Both the position numbers and the translations under genes were made by a program. From Topomyia yanbarensis (lineage: Eukaryota; Arthropoda; Insecta; Diptera; Culicidae): a DNA stretch of 64,000 bases. Position 1 is the first letter of the stretch; each line of letters begins with the position of its first letter. The stretch is from positions 96,420,113-96,484,112 of the forward strand of contig NC_080672.1 in NCBI RefSeq assembly GCF_030247195.1, in the 5' to 3' direction. This document shows positions 31,147-41,864 of this stretch, one piece after another. The notes under the pieces were generated by a model. The model saw only the letters and a program-made list of their open reading frames with translations. It was not told the DNA's origin and searched no databases.

Positions 31147-32690
31147 TCTTTGACTCTTTGACTCTTTTGAATTTTGGAGCTCATTTGAATTTTGGAACTC
31201 ATTTGAATTTTGGAACTCATTTGAAGTTTGGAACTCATTTTAATTTTGGAACTCATTTGAAATTTGGAACTTATTTGAATTTTGAAACTCATTTGAATTT
31301 TGAAACTCATTTGAATTTTGAAACTCATTTGAATTTAGAAACTCATTTGAATTTTGAAACTCATTTGAATTTTGGAACCCATTTGAATTTTGGAACTCAT
31401 TTGAATTTTGGTAATCATTTGAATTTTAGAACTAATTCGAATTTTGGAACTCATTTGAATTTTGGAACTCATTAGAATTTTGGAACTCATTAAAATTTTG
31501 GAACTCATTTGAATTTTGGAACTCATTTGAGTTTTGAAAGTCATTTGAATTTTGAAACTCATTTGAATTTTAGAACTCATTTGAGTTTTGGAACTCATTT
31601 GAGTTTTTGAACTTATTTGAAATTTTAAACTCATTTCAATTTTGGAACTCATTTGATTTTGAAACTCATTTGAATTTTGAACCGCATTTGAATTTTGGAA
31701 CTCATTTTATTTTTGGAACTCATGTTACTTTTGGAACTCATTTTAATTTTGGAACTCGTTTGAATTTTGTAACTCATTTGAATTTTGGAAATCATTTGAA
31801 ATTGGAAAATCATTTGGAATTAGGAACTCATTTAAATTTTGGAACTCATTTGAAGTTTGGAGCTCATTTTAATTTTGTAACCCATTCGAATTTTGGAACT
31901 CATTTCAATTTTGGAACTCATTTTTTTTTTGGTACTCATTTGAATTTTGGAACTCATTTGAGTTTTGAAAGTCATTTGAATTTTGAAACTCATTTGAATT
32001 TTAGAACTCATTTGAGTTTTGGAACTCATTTGAATTTTGAATCGCATTTGAATTTTGGAACTCATTTTAATTTTGGAACTCATGTTACTTTTGGAACTCA
32101 TTTTAATTTTGGAACTCGTTTGAATTTTGTAACTCATTTGAATTTTGGAAATCATTTGAAATTGGAAAATCATTTGGAATTAGGAACTCATTTAAATTTT
32201 GGAACTCATTTGAAGTTTGGAGCTCATTTTAATTTTGTAACCCATTCGAATTTTGGAACTCATTTCAATTTTGGAACTCATTTTTTTTTTGGTACTCATT
32301 TGAATTTTGGAACTCATTTGAGTTTTGAAAGTCATTTGAATTTTGAAACTCATTTGAATTTTAGAACTCATTTGAGTTTTGGAACTCATTTGAATTTTGA
32401 ATCGCATTTGAATTTTGGAACTCATTTTAATTTTGGAACTCATGTTACTTTTGGAACTCATTTTAATTTTGGAACTCGTTTGAATTTTGTAACTCATTTG
32501 AATTTTGGAAATCATTTGAAATTGGAAAATCATTTGGAATTGGGAACTCATTTAAATTTTGGAACTCATTTGAAGTTTGGAGCTCATTTTAATTTTGTAA
32601 CCCATTCGAATTTTGGAACTCATTTAAATTTTGGAACTCATTTGAACTTTGGAACTCATTTGGATTTTGGAACTTACTGGAATTTGGCTC
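31147..32690 (+). repeat. 18-bp minisatellite (GGAACTCATTTGAATTTT)n with a 360-bp higher-order unit
   Basis: About 85 diverged copies of an 18-base unit. From about 31690 the same 20-unit block of 360 bases recurs at 32041 and again, truncated, at 32401-32640, with the same variants in the same order (for example ATGTTACTTTTGG and TTTTTTTTTTGG). Because 18 is a multiple of 3, both strands stay open and spell NFGTHL or QMSSKI repeats. The long frames (31607-32707 plus; 31832-32551 minus) are therefore not evidence of a gene. Confidence 0.95.
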
Positions 32691-32699
32691 TCTTTTTGC

Positions 32700-33030
32700 C
32701 CTTTTAAATTTTTTCACGCTATGCACTTTGTTACTTTTTTCTCTCTTGGTTCTTTTCACATTCTTTTCATTCTATTGACTCTTTTTGTTCGTTTTTTTCA
32801 CTCTTTTTACTCTACGTTTTTGTCACTTTTTCACTCCTTTCATTCTGTACGTTTAATTCATTCCTTTCACTTATTTCACTCTTTTTACTCCTTTCACTCA
32901 TTAAACTCTTTCGAAAATTTTGGCAATATAAATTCTTTAGAATATTTCGATTTTTTGGACATTTTTGACTATCTTCAATCATGTAGTCTTTTTACTCTTT
33001 TTGCTCGTTTGACTTTTTACTTTTGTCACA
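32700..33030 (+). repeat. Degenerate pyrimidine repeat (TTTTCACTC-like), left block
   Basis: T/C-rich DNA with frequent CACTCTTTT and CATTCTTTTC units without a fixed period. It continues at 35221 after the inserted retroposon. Confidence 0.75.
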
Positions 33031-33450
33031 CTATTCACTCTTTAAATTTTGACAGTTTTACTAGCTTTGTTAGCTGGCGGAAGGTTACAGAACACCCTGA
33101 AGCTTATATTTGGTTTTCTCGTGCAATGAAAATTACAAAAGCTAGAGCTTGCATATCTTCAGCAAATTTGTTTAAAATGTGTTTCTCTACAACTTCTACA
33201 TCGAACACTATCTTGGGTGTGTGTGATTACGGCGGAACTGAGTTGCATACGACTAGTATGGGAGGTTAATCTTTTGCCTTGGTGGATTAGCGTTGAGACT
33301 GCGCTAGTGTTTAGTGACATCGTCGATCGGAGAAATTACCACTAGAAAAGTTTCACGATATTGAAAATCGAATTCCTTCATGTGTAGCAAAAGTATTGAT
33401 TGTGGAAGAATAGTGAAGAAAATAACATGATAATGTGTGTGCACTACTAA

Positions 33451-33581
33451 TGGCGTTTTCGTTTTTTCTTGGTGCTACACCGGTGTAGTGCAAAGAAAGA
33501 GATAGACTGATTACACCCAAGTTTGAATGAGTGTAGCACCGACTACACCGGTGTAGTGCACTGTCAAAAACGAATATGCCA
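33451..33581. mobile_element. 131-bp MITE with TAA target duplication
   Basis: TGGCGTTTTCGTTTTT at the left and its inverted partner ending CGAATATGCCA at the right, flanked by TAA (33448-33450 and 33582-33584). TWA duplication points to PIF/Harbinger. Two palindromes CTACACCGGTGTAG lie inside (33475-33488, 33543-33556). Confidence 0.75.
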
Positions 33582-33888
33582 TAAATTCTGTTTGGTGTAA
33601 ATACCACTACAACTACAAGGCATATGTGTTGTCATGGGAATGGCATTGTGTGTCGTGCTATGGCATCGTTCATGTATTCGGGTGAGAAATTTCCAATAGG
33701 ATTTTTATATAATGCCAAATATATCTCGACAAACATATGATTGCGGGCCGACTGTCGGAATTCACTTTGAATGGGAATTCCGGACGAGCCGCTGCTCGCT
33801 AATCGCAGATATTAAAAGTAAACAAAAGAGAAAAGTTTTCTCTTTCATAAACTGATGGGAACTGTATTCAAGCAATAATATGCTTGTT

Positions 33889-33992
33889 TCGTTTTTGGAT
33901 CGGAGTCGCTCTGGGTTCGCTCGGAGCTGTCATTTTTATACGGATTTTGTAAATATTAGAACAGACCTAGAGCGACTCCTGTCTGGAAACGG
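33889..33992. repeat. Short imperfect inverted repeat, possible MITE
   Basis: GGAGTCGCTCTGG near 33901 is mirrored by CTAGAGCGACTCC near 33968, with CGTTT at the outer ends. No convincing target duplication is seen. Confidence 0.4.
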
Positions 33993-34324
33993 GATCGGCA
34001 ATGGTTTCTCCGGGGTTCCCCTTCGGGGGGAGTTTTGGCGGATGGCTTTTACGTAGTTTGTCGAGATATGATTTAATTAGTTCAGTGCGGGTAGGACAGG
34101 TTTCAACAAAATCTAATGCGTCAAGGCACCGTCACGCGCACAACCTCGATGGAATATACACTGGAGTTCAATTTGTTCTGATTGAGATAATTATTATGGG
34201 CATAATTTCGATGCTTATTATTAACGTTTTTAATTTATAGCTCTTCAGTATCGGTCATAGATCGAGGACCCATATTCTGTACAGCGCTGCAGCGATGGCT
34301 TCTCATCTGGCGCTGTTAAACGCG

Positions 34325-34490
34325 TATGGGTATACATGTATATGTGCAAATATGTGTGTGTGCAGATATATGTGTGTGCAGATATATGTGTGTGAATGTG
34401 TGCATGAGTGCGTATGTATGCATGTATACATGCGTCTTTTCATATGTATGTTTACAGGCATGCACACATGTGTGTATATATGTGCATACA
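34325..34490 (+). repeat. TG/TA-rich simple repeat
   Basis: Interrupted (TG)n and ATATGTG units, with repeated GCAGATATATGTGTGT. Part of the retroposon body. Confidence 0.6.
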
Positions 34491-35220
34491 CTGGATATTT
34501 GAAAGTAGATCGCGATCGGTGGTCCGACGAAACTTTGCCTTAGAGGTTGGAGGTAGGTTCAGCCCGCGGTGGCTATGACTCGATATGAGGATAGACTAAG
34601 TTGTGGTTTTATTTGAAAGTGCACATTAAAAATACTCTTGACTTGTGTTCCTACTACCCAATTCTCAAACGAATATTTATATCAGACTAGCTCGCGCTTT
34701 TAGCAATACTCCTACGGCCGGCTGTTTGGAGTTCAAATTGCTGTAGTTTAGGGAAAAACTAAATCACTCTTGATGGCCGGCTATCCAGAGTTTAAATACA
34801 AGAAAAATCATAACTAAATATCTTTTTGCTCTGAGTATACGTGTACTCGGAGATTAACCATCCCACCGCATAAAACATTTTCATTTTGTGGTCGCATTGC
34901 CTGCTTGTGGCGAATCCTAGACCTGTACCTGTCCTTCAATCCAACTCCGTAATATCTATGGAAGCGTCGCTGAGTCGGGGGCCTTCCTTAAGTAGGTATT
35001 ACATCAACATTTCCTACCCTATCCTAAGTATCGGTGAAGATGGTCGTGGCCGGCAATAACGATTCTCATGCTATTGGTTTACTGAACTCATAAGAGATAA
35101 AGTTCATTCCCGATCATTTATCTCACAAGCAAGATGAGTTGAGCTACCTATAGGCAACATGATAATCGTTAGTATGCAATCTACGAATAGCACCGTGCTT
35201 CGCAACGCAACGCAACGCAA

Positions 35221-36673
35221 CTATTCACTCTTTAAATTTTTCAACTCCTTACATCCTTTAACACTTTTTACTCCTCTACTTTTTCACTCTTTTTACTATT
35301 TTCGCTCTTTTCGTCCTTTTCGCTATTTTCATTCTGTTCACTTTTTCAAGCCCATTTAGTCTTTTCACTCTTCTCGCTATTTTATACACTTTTCACTGCT
35401 GTCACTCCTTTCACTCTTTTCACTTTTTCACTCTTCACTCTTACCGTTTTTTCACTCATTGCACTCTATTATTTTTTAATTTTTTTTCGCTTCAGCTCTT
35501 TTCACTGTTTTTAATCTTTTTACTGTTTTCCATTTTTCACTCTTCTCATACTTTTCACTTCTTTTACCCTCTCATTTTTATCTCTCTTTTCAATCTATTC
35601 ACCATTTTGACTTTTTTACATTTTTCAATCTTTTCGCTCTTCTTACTCTAGTTTTTATTTTCACTTTTTTCCCTCTTTTGACACTCTCAACACTTTCTAC
35701 TCTCTTGACTAATTTCACTCTTTCAACTGTTTTGAATCTTTTAACAATTTTGTCTCTTTAGATTCAAGAGCAAAAAGAACAAAAAAGTCTTTGTTCTTTT
35801 CGCTCTTATCACATTTTTTATTTCTTACAGTATTTTTACTCGTCTCACACTTTTCGCTCTTTTACTCTTACCATCTTTTTAATAATTTTGTTAACTTTTT
35901 TCACTCGTTTAACTCTTTTGATTATTTTTTACTCCTCTTACTAATTTTTTCCCTTTTTTCAATTCTCACACTCTTTTCACACTTTTCACTCCATTCACTT
36001 TCTTCACTCTGATCATTTCCTTCTTTTCAAACTCTTCACTCTTTGAACCCTTTCCTTTTTCCGCTCTTATCGCTCCTTCTTTATAATTGTCATTCTTTCC
36101 ATTCTTTTCGCTTTTTCTACTTTTTTACTCTCTTTACACTTTTCACTCCTTTTCCTATTATACTCTTTTCAATCTTTTAACCATTTTGACTTTTTTACCC
36201 TTTTACTTTTTTTTAGAGTGAATCTTTTCGCTCTAGTCGCTCATGTCACTCTTTTTCTCTTTTCCCTGTGTTGACACACTTAACTCTTTTGGCTCTTTTC
36301 TTGTGTTTTTTTTTTATTATTTTCACTCTATTAACTTTTTTTTAAATCTTTTAACTAGTTTGGCTTTTTGGATTCTCTTGACTCTTTCGCCTCTTCATTT
36401 TTTCACTTTACTTTTCACTCTTTGAAATCTTTTCACTCTTTGCATTCTTTTCGCTCTTTTTGTTCTTTATTCTTTTTGCTTCTTTCCTTATTCCATCTTT
36501 TGACTATTTTTATTCTTTATTTCTTGACTGTTTTCACTTGTTTAACTCGTTCGACTCGTTCCACTAATTTAAATCTATTCATTTGCTCTTTTCGCTCTTT
36601 TCATTCCGTCCGCAATTTTCACTTACTTCCCTCGTTTCACACTTTCAACATGGAGACTTGATTTTAACTCCTT
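35221..36673 (+). repeat. Degenerate pyrimidine repeat (TTTTCACTC-like), right block
   Basis: 1.45 kb of T/C-rich DNA made of CACTCTTTT, TTTTCGCTCTT and similar words, continuous with 32700-33030 if the retroposon is removed. Open frames rich in Phe, Ser and Leu here are compositional. Confidence 0.8.
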
Positions 36674-36680
36674 TCATTTG

Positions 36681-38160
36681 TTACTTGTTACTTGTTACTT
36701 GTTACTTGTTACTTGTTACTTGTTACTTGTTACTTGTTACTTGTTACTTGTTACTTGTTACTTGTTACTTGTTACTTGTTACTTGTTACTTGTTACTTGT
36801 TACTTGTTACTTGTTACTTGTTACTTGTTACTTGTTACTTGTTACTTGTTACTTGTTACTTGTTACTTGTTACTTGTTACTTGTTACTTGTTACTTGTTA
36901 CTTGTTACTTGTTACTTGTTACTTGTTACTTGTTACTTGTTACTTGTTACTTGTTACTTGTTACTTGTTACTTGTTACTTGTTACTTGTTACTTGTTACT
37001 TGTTACTTGTTACTTGTTACTTGTTACTTGTTACTTGTTACTTGTTACTTGTTACTTGTTACTTGTTACTTGTTACTTGTTACTTGTTACTTGTTACTTG
37101 TTACTTGTTACTTGTTACTTGTTACTTGTTACTTGTTACTTGTTACTTGTTACTTGTTACTTGTTACTTGTTACTTGTTACTTGTTACTTGTTACTTGTT
37201 ACTTGTTACTTGTTACTTGTTACTTGTTACTTGTTACTTGTTACTTGTTACTTGTTACTTGTTACTTGTTACTTGTTACTTGTTACTTGTTACTTGTTAC
37301 TTGTTACTTGTTACTTGTTACTTGTTACTTGTTACTTGTTACTTGTTACTTGTTACTTGTTACTTGTTACTTGTTACTTGTTACTTGTTACTTGTTACTT
37401 GTTACTTGTTACTTGTTACTTGTTACTTGTTACTTGTTACTTGTTACTTGTTACTTGTTACTTGTTACTTGTTACTTGTTACTTGTTACTTGTTACTTGT
37501 TACTTGTTACTTGTTACTTGTTACTTGTTACTTGTTACTTGTTACTTGTTACTTGTTACTTGTTACTTGTTACTTGTTACTTGTTACTTGTTACTTGTTA
37601 CTTGTTACTTGTTACTTGTTACTTGTTACTTGTTACTTGTTACTTGTTACTTGTTACTTGTTACTTGTTACTTGTTACTTGTTACTTGTTACTTGTTACT
37701 TGTTACTTGTTACTTGTTACTTGTTACTTGTTACTTGTTACTTGTTACTTGTTACTTGTTACTTGTTACTTGTTACTTGTTACTTGTTACTTGTTACTTG
37801 TTACTTGTTACTTGTTATTTGTTACTTGTTACTTGTTACTTGTTACTTGTTACTTGTTACTTGTTACTTGTTACTTGTTACTTGTTACTTGTTACTTGTT
37901 ACTTGTTACTTGTTACTTGTTACTTGTTACTTGTTGCTTGTTACTTGTTGCTTGTTACTTGTTGCTTGTTACTTGTTACTTGTTACTTGTTACTTGTTAC
38001 TTGTTGCTTGTTACTTGTTACTTGTTACTTGTTACTTGTTACTTGTTACTTGTTACTTGTTACTTGTTACTTGTTACTTGTTACTTGTTACTTGTATCTT
38101 GTTGCTTGTTACTTGTTACTTGTTACTTGTTACTTGTTACTTGTTACTTGTTACTTGTTA
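36681..38160 (+). repeat. Heptanucleotide satellite (TTACTTG)n, about 211 units
   Basis: 1480 bases of a 7-mer. About the first 1.13 kb are perfect. All variants (TTATTTG at about 37816, five TTGCTTG between 37934 and 38102, one TATCTTG near 38095) lie in the right quarter. All three forward frames are open and spell the same LLVTCYL heptapeptide, so the long ORFs are trivial. The left end fades into pyrimidine-rich repeats. Confidence 0.98.
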
Positions 38161-38189
38161 CAGCATTATTAAATGTCTATATGCACACC

Positions 38190-38450
38190 ATTTTTGCTAC
38201 ACATAGCATCCCACAAGGAAGTCAGCTCGGACCAGTGTTTTCCTTCGTCGATATCAAATCCATCACTATTAGTTGAAAAATCTTCGTGTCATCAACGAAG
38301 AAATTACGGTGTGCTCCGCCTTTCTTTCCCGGACAATACTAAGTTTTCCCGACTGAAACGGGATTCAATCGATACCGAATTTTTGGAAAAACTGCGGCAG
38401 GGAAGTTATTTAATTTGGCGAAATTCTCACGCCCATAAAGTTGAGTTCTG
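38190..38450 (+). pseudogene. Possible Jockey-type LINE RT scrap
   Basis: SIPQGSQLGPVF resembles the conserved (G)VPQGSxLGP block of LINE reverse transcriptases, and the following residues (SFVDIKSITI) could be a decayed continuation. It is too short to assign to a clade. Confidence 0.35.
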
Positions 38451-38606
38451 AGAGACCAAAATCCCACAGACGAGTTGGTGAGTAATCTGTCAATTGATAG
38501 TCATAAAATCAGCTTTCAACTACCTATTAAAAGTAGTGAAATAATTCAATATTTACAGCTTCGGCGAACACTTCAGAACGCGTCAATATCTGCAGAATTT
38601 TTTCGG

Positions 38607-38770
38607 GGAGTGCGGACATAGCGTAGTTGGTAAATCAATTGCCTTGTACGTAGCTCACCTGGGTTCGATTCCCAACCCCGCACATAGTGTTTGAGGTTTT
38701 ACTAAAAGAAATTATCTAACGTGAGTAAAAAGGAGAATAACTTTAAGGTTAAAACCTTTATAAACTAAAT
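38607..38770 (+). mobile_element. tRNA-derived SINE with near-perfect target duplication
   Basis: A box within TAGCGTAGTTGGTAAATC (38619 on) and a perfect B box GGGTTCGATTCCC (38661-38673), followed by a tail with GAATAACTTTAAGGTTAAAA. GAATTTTTTCGG precedes it (38595-38606) and GAATTTTTTTTCGG follows (38771-38784). The head still folds roughly like a tRNA but is part of the SINE, not a tRNA gene. Confidence 0.85.
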
Positions 38771-38784
38771 GAATTTTTTTTCGG

Positions 38785-39285
38785 AAATATTCGTTCTTAT
38801 TAATATTATTTTCGATTACACATCACGTGCAGTAGACTCTTCATACTAAAAACAGTAGTGGGCAAAGAATGCATGCTGCAACTTAACATTCGTATGTTGA
38901 TAACGTAGTCTGGATGACTGGTGGTCATTGTTTACCGATAATGAATAATGGATAAATACAGGCAAAAAGTGTCATAAACATACGACCTCTCTTAGCAATT
39001 CCTGATTAAAACACTTCTTGTCTAATATACATTCTATTGCGACATGAGTGCTAAGTAACATGTAGAAATCCAAGCGTAAATAGGGTATATTGCTTCTTCG
39101 CAACAGGAACAGGTCAGCTCCGGGGCTCCCCAGAACTCGTTTTAAATTTTTGTAAACCCATCGTTTTTTAACTTATTAAACAGTCGCTTAGTGAAATGTC
39201 ATACTAAACGTTCTTAAGATAAAGAATCCCGTTTAGAACCAACACTATATATGATAATAACTTCACATTCAAAATCTGATTTTAG
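38785..39285. other. Unassigned intergenic DNA
   Basis: No gene or repeat end recognised. Confidence 0.4.
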
Positions 39286-39351
39286 TATTTCGACTACGGC
39301 TTGTATCTAGCCTTCTAGGAGCACTGAAGACTATAAGTCGTAGTCGAAATA
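39286..39351. repeat. Perfect-looking long hairpin
   Basis: TATTTCGACTACGGCTTGTA and its inverted partner ATAAGTCGTAGTCGAAATA (333-351) enclose a loop of about 26 bases. The stem is close to 19 pairs with one or two mismatches. It could be a small RNA precursor or a transposon end. Confidence 0.5.
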
Positions 39352-39579
39352 CCACTTTTTTAGACAGTGAAATTATTTTTGTTGTATTTATTTTTCGCTA
39401 AGAGATCTCTAATTAATGCATATTCGAGTCGAATGGCGTAATCGTATTCCCACTTAAATCCAGAATCCTCAATAAACATCACATGGATATCTTTGCGGGG
39501 AACTCCATTCGAACACGACACGACTTGCTGATCAAACCAATCCAAAGCATCGCATTCTAATTATCCTTGCGAAAGCAAC

Positions 39580-39605
39580 GATAAGATATAACCGGCATAT
39601 AAAAG
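39580..39605 (+). promoter_or_regulatory. GATA-TATA promoter block of gene C
   Basis: GATAAGATA starts at 39580 and TATAAAAG lies at 39598-39605. The ATG is at 39639. The block copies the one in front of gene B. Confidence 0.7.
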
Positions 39606-39638
39606 AGCAACTGCAGTGTCTGAAACCATAATACGGCT

Positions 39639-40930
39639 ATGGCTAACTACGTAGTCACACTCTCGATAGTACTGCTGCTGTTACACGCAGTTACAGTTTG
39701 CTTCGGACAGTGCAATCCTTCCCCAACTACGGCAACGGGATGGAAGGCTCCTCAAGGTAAGGAAACGTGAAAACTATTGCGACTTACTATCGAGAAATAT
39801 TACATTTCGTCAACAGGGCCGTACTGCTCTGGACAGTTGATATTCGAGGACAACTTTGATTATCTCGACAGATCTGTTTGGGAGCATGAGAACTCACTCG
39901 GTGGTGGAGGGGTAAGTAAAAAACGAGACTTTCAGTCAGAATTGTGTTTAGAATTGCCCATTTTCAGAACAACGAGTTCCAATGGTACTCCGGAAGTGGT
40001 CGAAACTCGTATATCAAGGATGGGCACCTTGTTCTGAGACCTACACTTACCTCCGAAGAATTTGGTGAAGAATTCCTTTCCACTGGAACGATCAACCTTT
40101 GGGAGACGGATGACTTCAATAGGTAGCATACACTTCACAAATTTTTACACAAAAATTAATCTGGTTTAATTTTTTTAAACAGATGTACTGACGAAGGTGA
40201 ATGGGCTGAACAGATTCGAGGATGCTACCGCCAGGGTAGTCCCGAGTACATTCTGAACCCGATTCGAAGCGCGCGTCTTCGTACGCACAATTCATTCGGG
40301 TTTAAGTTCGGTAGACTGGAGATTCGTGCTAGACTCCCGGTCGGAGATTGGATATGGCCAGCACTGTGGATGATGCCAAAGGATGACTACTACGGATACT
40401 GGCCCAGGTCTGGCGAAATAGACATAATGGAATCGCGCGGTAATCGGGATTTGTGGCACTATGGCGAGCATATTGGAGTGAACAAAGTGTCGTCGTGTTT
40501 GCATTTTGGCGACAGTCCCGATTACCGTAGCCAGTTGTGCAACTCCGATCACCGGGACGGTCTCTACGCCTTCTTCCACAACTATCAGCTTATTTGGACG
40601 GAAAATGTCATTCAGTTCGCGATTAACGACCAGGTCTATCACACTATCACTCCGTATGAAGGATTCTGGCGCCTTGGGGGGCTCAGTTTCAATCCATGGC
40701 CGGAGGGTACTCTAATGGCACCCTTCGATAAGGAGTTCCATCTTTTGCTGAATGTCGCGGTTGGCGGAGACTACTTCCCGGATGGTGCATCGAATCCTCA
40801 CCCGAAACCTTGGTACCTCGGACAGTCGACGGCTATGACCAGTTTCTGGAATGCTCGAGCGGATTGGTACAGCACCTGGGGTGAAGAGGCGGCCATGGAG
40901 ATTGACCATGTTCGAGTTTGGGCTTTGTAA
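39639..40930 (+). CDS. GH16 beta-1,3-glucanase / GNBP-B-like gene C, intact (4 exons)
   Basis: Join 39639-39756, 39817-39911, 39968-40122, 40183-40930 (118, 95, 155 and 748 bases), 371 aa. A 24-residue signal peptide (ending VCFGQ) leads into CNPSPTTATGWKAP and a GH16 domain with active-site motif GEIDIMESRGN (Glu 201 and 206). The end is VRVWAL. Splice sites are all GT-AG and exon sizes match gene B exactly. The protein should act outside the cell on beta-1,3-glucan, either as a digestive laminarinase or as a recognition protein. It lies head to head with gene B across the 8.8 kb repeat-rich core of the locus. No frameshift or stop was found. Confidence 0.9.
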
Positions 40931-41860
40931 AAAGCGTTTGCGTCGTAGTAAAAGTTGATGCACGGGAAGATATCGTATTCAGATTACAGATAAGAAAGTG
41001 GGTAATTGTTATAATGTGATGAATCAAGTATCTCCCGGTAGTCGCGTGAACATGATGAGAGCATGCCTCTCTGGAATGTAAGAAAAATCGTCGAAGAACA
41101 CAAGTCGCTGCTCGTTCAGCTAGCCAACAACTACTCCCGGAGATTCAAGAGATATAATTTATCACTATTCTGATCTTTTGTGGTAAAATTTAGATTTTTG
41201 ACAACTGTTAAACGAGTTCTATAATATCAACAAAAATAAAGTTTTGTAGTCATAGAAGAGAAGAAGAATTTTTCCTCCAAGTTTTTTCCAATAAATCGGC
41301 GCAAAGCATAAAAGTAAGCAAAACGCACAGGGGAAATCGATTTTTTTCAATGACGTATTCAGTGACTGTGACGTTGCATTCGGCAAAACTTTGCCAATGA
41401 GCCGCAAGAGAAGGAAATGATAATACGAAAGAACAAACGAAAAAAAATTTAAGGGTTGTGTGCAGGACACGACCACGGCAACATTGAAAATGTAGTGTGC
41501 AATATAATTCGCGGCGTCGGTGGTAAAACATGATGATGAGTTATGTTCTATCAACGACCATCATGCGGTAAACTTGGGTGGAAAGCCCAACTCCCACCAG
41601 CAGAAGGCAATGGATTCTTCACATTTCCTTTCGATCATGGCCATATGAGCCTGCCTAGTCCTAGTTTGCCGTGTTATGTTTATAACTGATTCGATCTAGA
41701 ATACCTATCTTTCAATTTCATTGCTTTCGTTTCTCTTACTCTTAAATTTGCCGAAAACAGCCCACAAAATCGATATAATAATCGAAATATAGCACATTTA
41801 CTCTCTTCACGGATAGGGTCGAACAAAGTATTCATTTTGTTCAGTAGTCGTTGACAACCG
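40931..41860. other. Intergenic DNA downstream of gene C
   Basis: No gene, RNA or repeat boundary recognised. Open frames on the minus strand at 41219-41554 look compositional. Confidence 0.4.
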
Positions 41861-41864
41861 GGTT

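Larger units (their letters stand above)
33051..35220 (+). mobile_element. Non-coding retroposon with (CGCAA)n 3' tail, copy 1
   Basis: The identical 20-mer CTATTCACTCTTTAAATTTT stands at 33031-33050 and 35221-35240, one on each side. The 3' end is CGCAACGCAACGCAACGCAA. A long, variable target duplication with a short-unit tail is the signature of LINE-type (target-primed) insertion. No ORF is recognised in the 2.17 kb, so it is either a LINE 3' fragment or a non-autonomous retroposon. 34690-35220 is homologous to the minus strand of 49241-49790. A 131-bp MITE is nested at 33451. Confidence 0.8.

Noticed and set aside
31083..32707. Long repetitive ORFs on both strands (NFGTHL and QMSSKI repeats)
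   Set aside because: The 18-base unit is divisible by three and contains no stop, so openness is automatic. No signal peptide, promoter or splice context.
34295..34543. Cys-rich ORF (CVCRYMCVQIYVCECVHECVC) that resembles a small disulphide protein
   Set aside because: It is the translation of interrupted TG/TA simple repeats within a retroposon.
35159..36661. Phe/Ser/Leu-rich ORFs that look like membrane proteins
   Set aside because: They derive from pyrimidine-rich degenerate repeats.
36681..38160. Heptamer array as a true telomere
   Set aside because: It is internal, has unique genes on both sides and no terminal structure. The telomere comparison is kept only as a question.
36583..38276. 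Three overlapping ORFs of more than 500 codons made of a repeated LLVTCYL heptapeptide
   Set aside because: They are the trivial translation of (TTACTTG)n in all three frames.
38611..38682. Candidate tRNA gene (good B box and terminal pairing)
   Set aside because: It is followed by a SINE tail and flanked by a target duplication, so it is the tRNA-derived head of a SINE.
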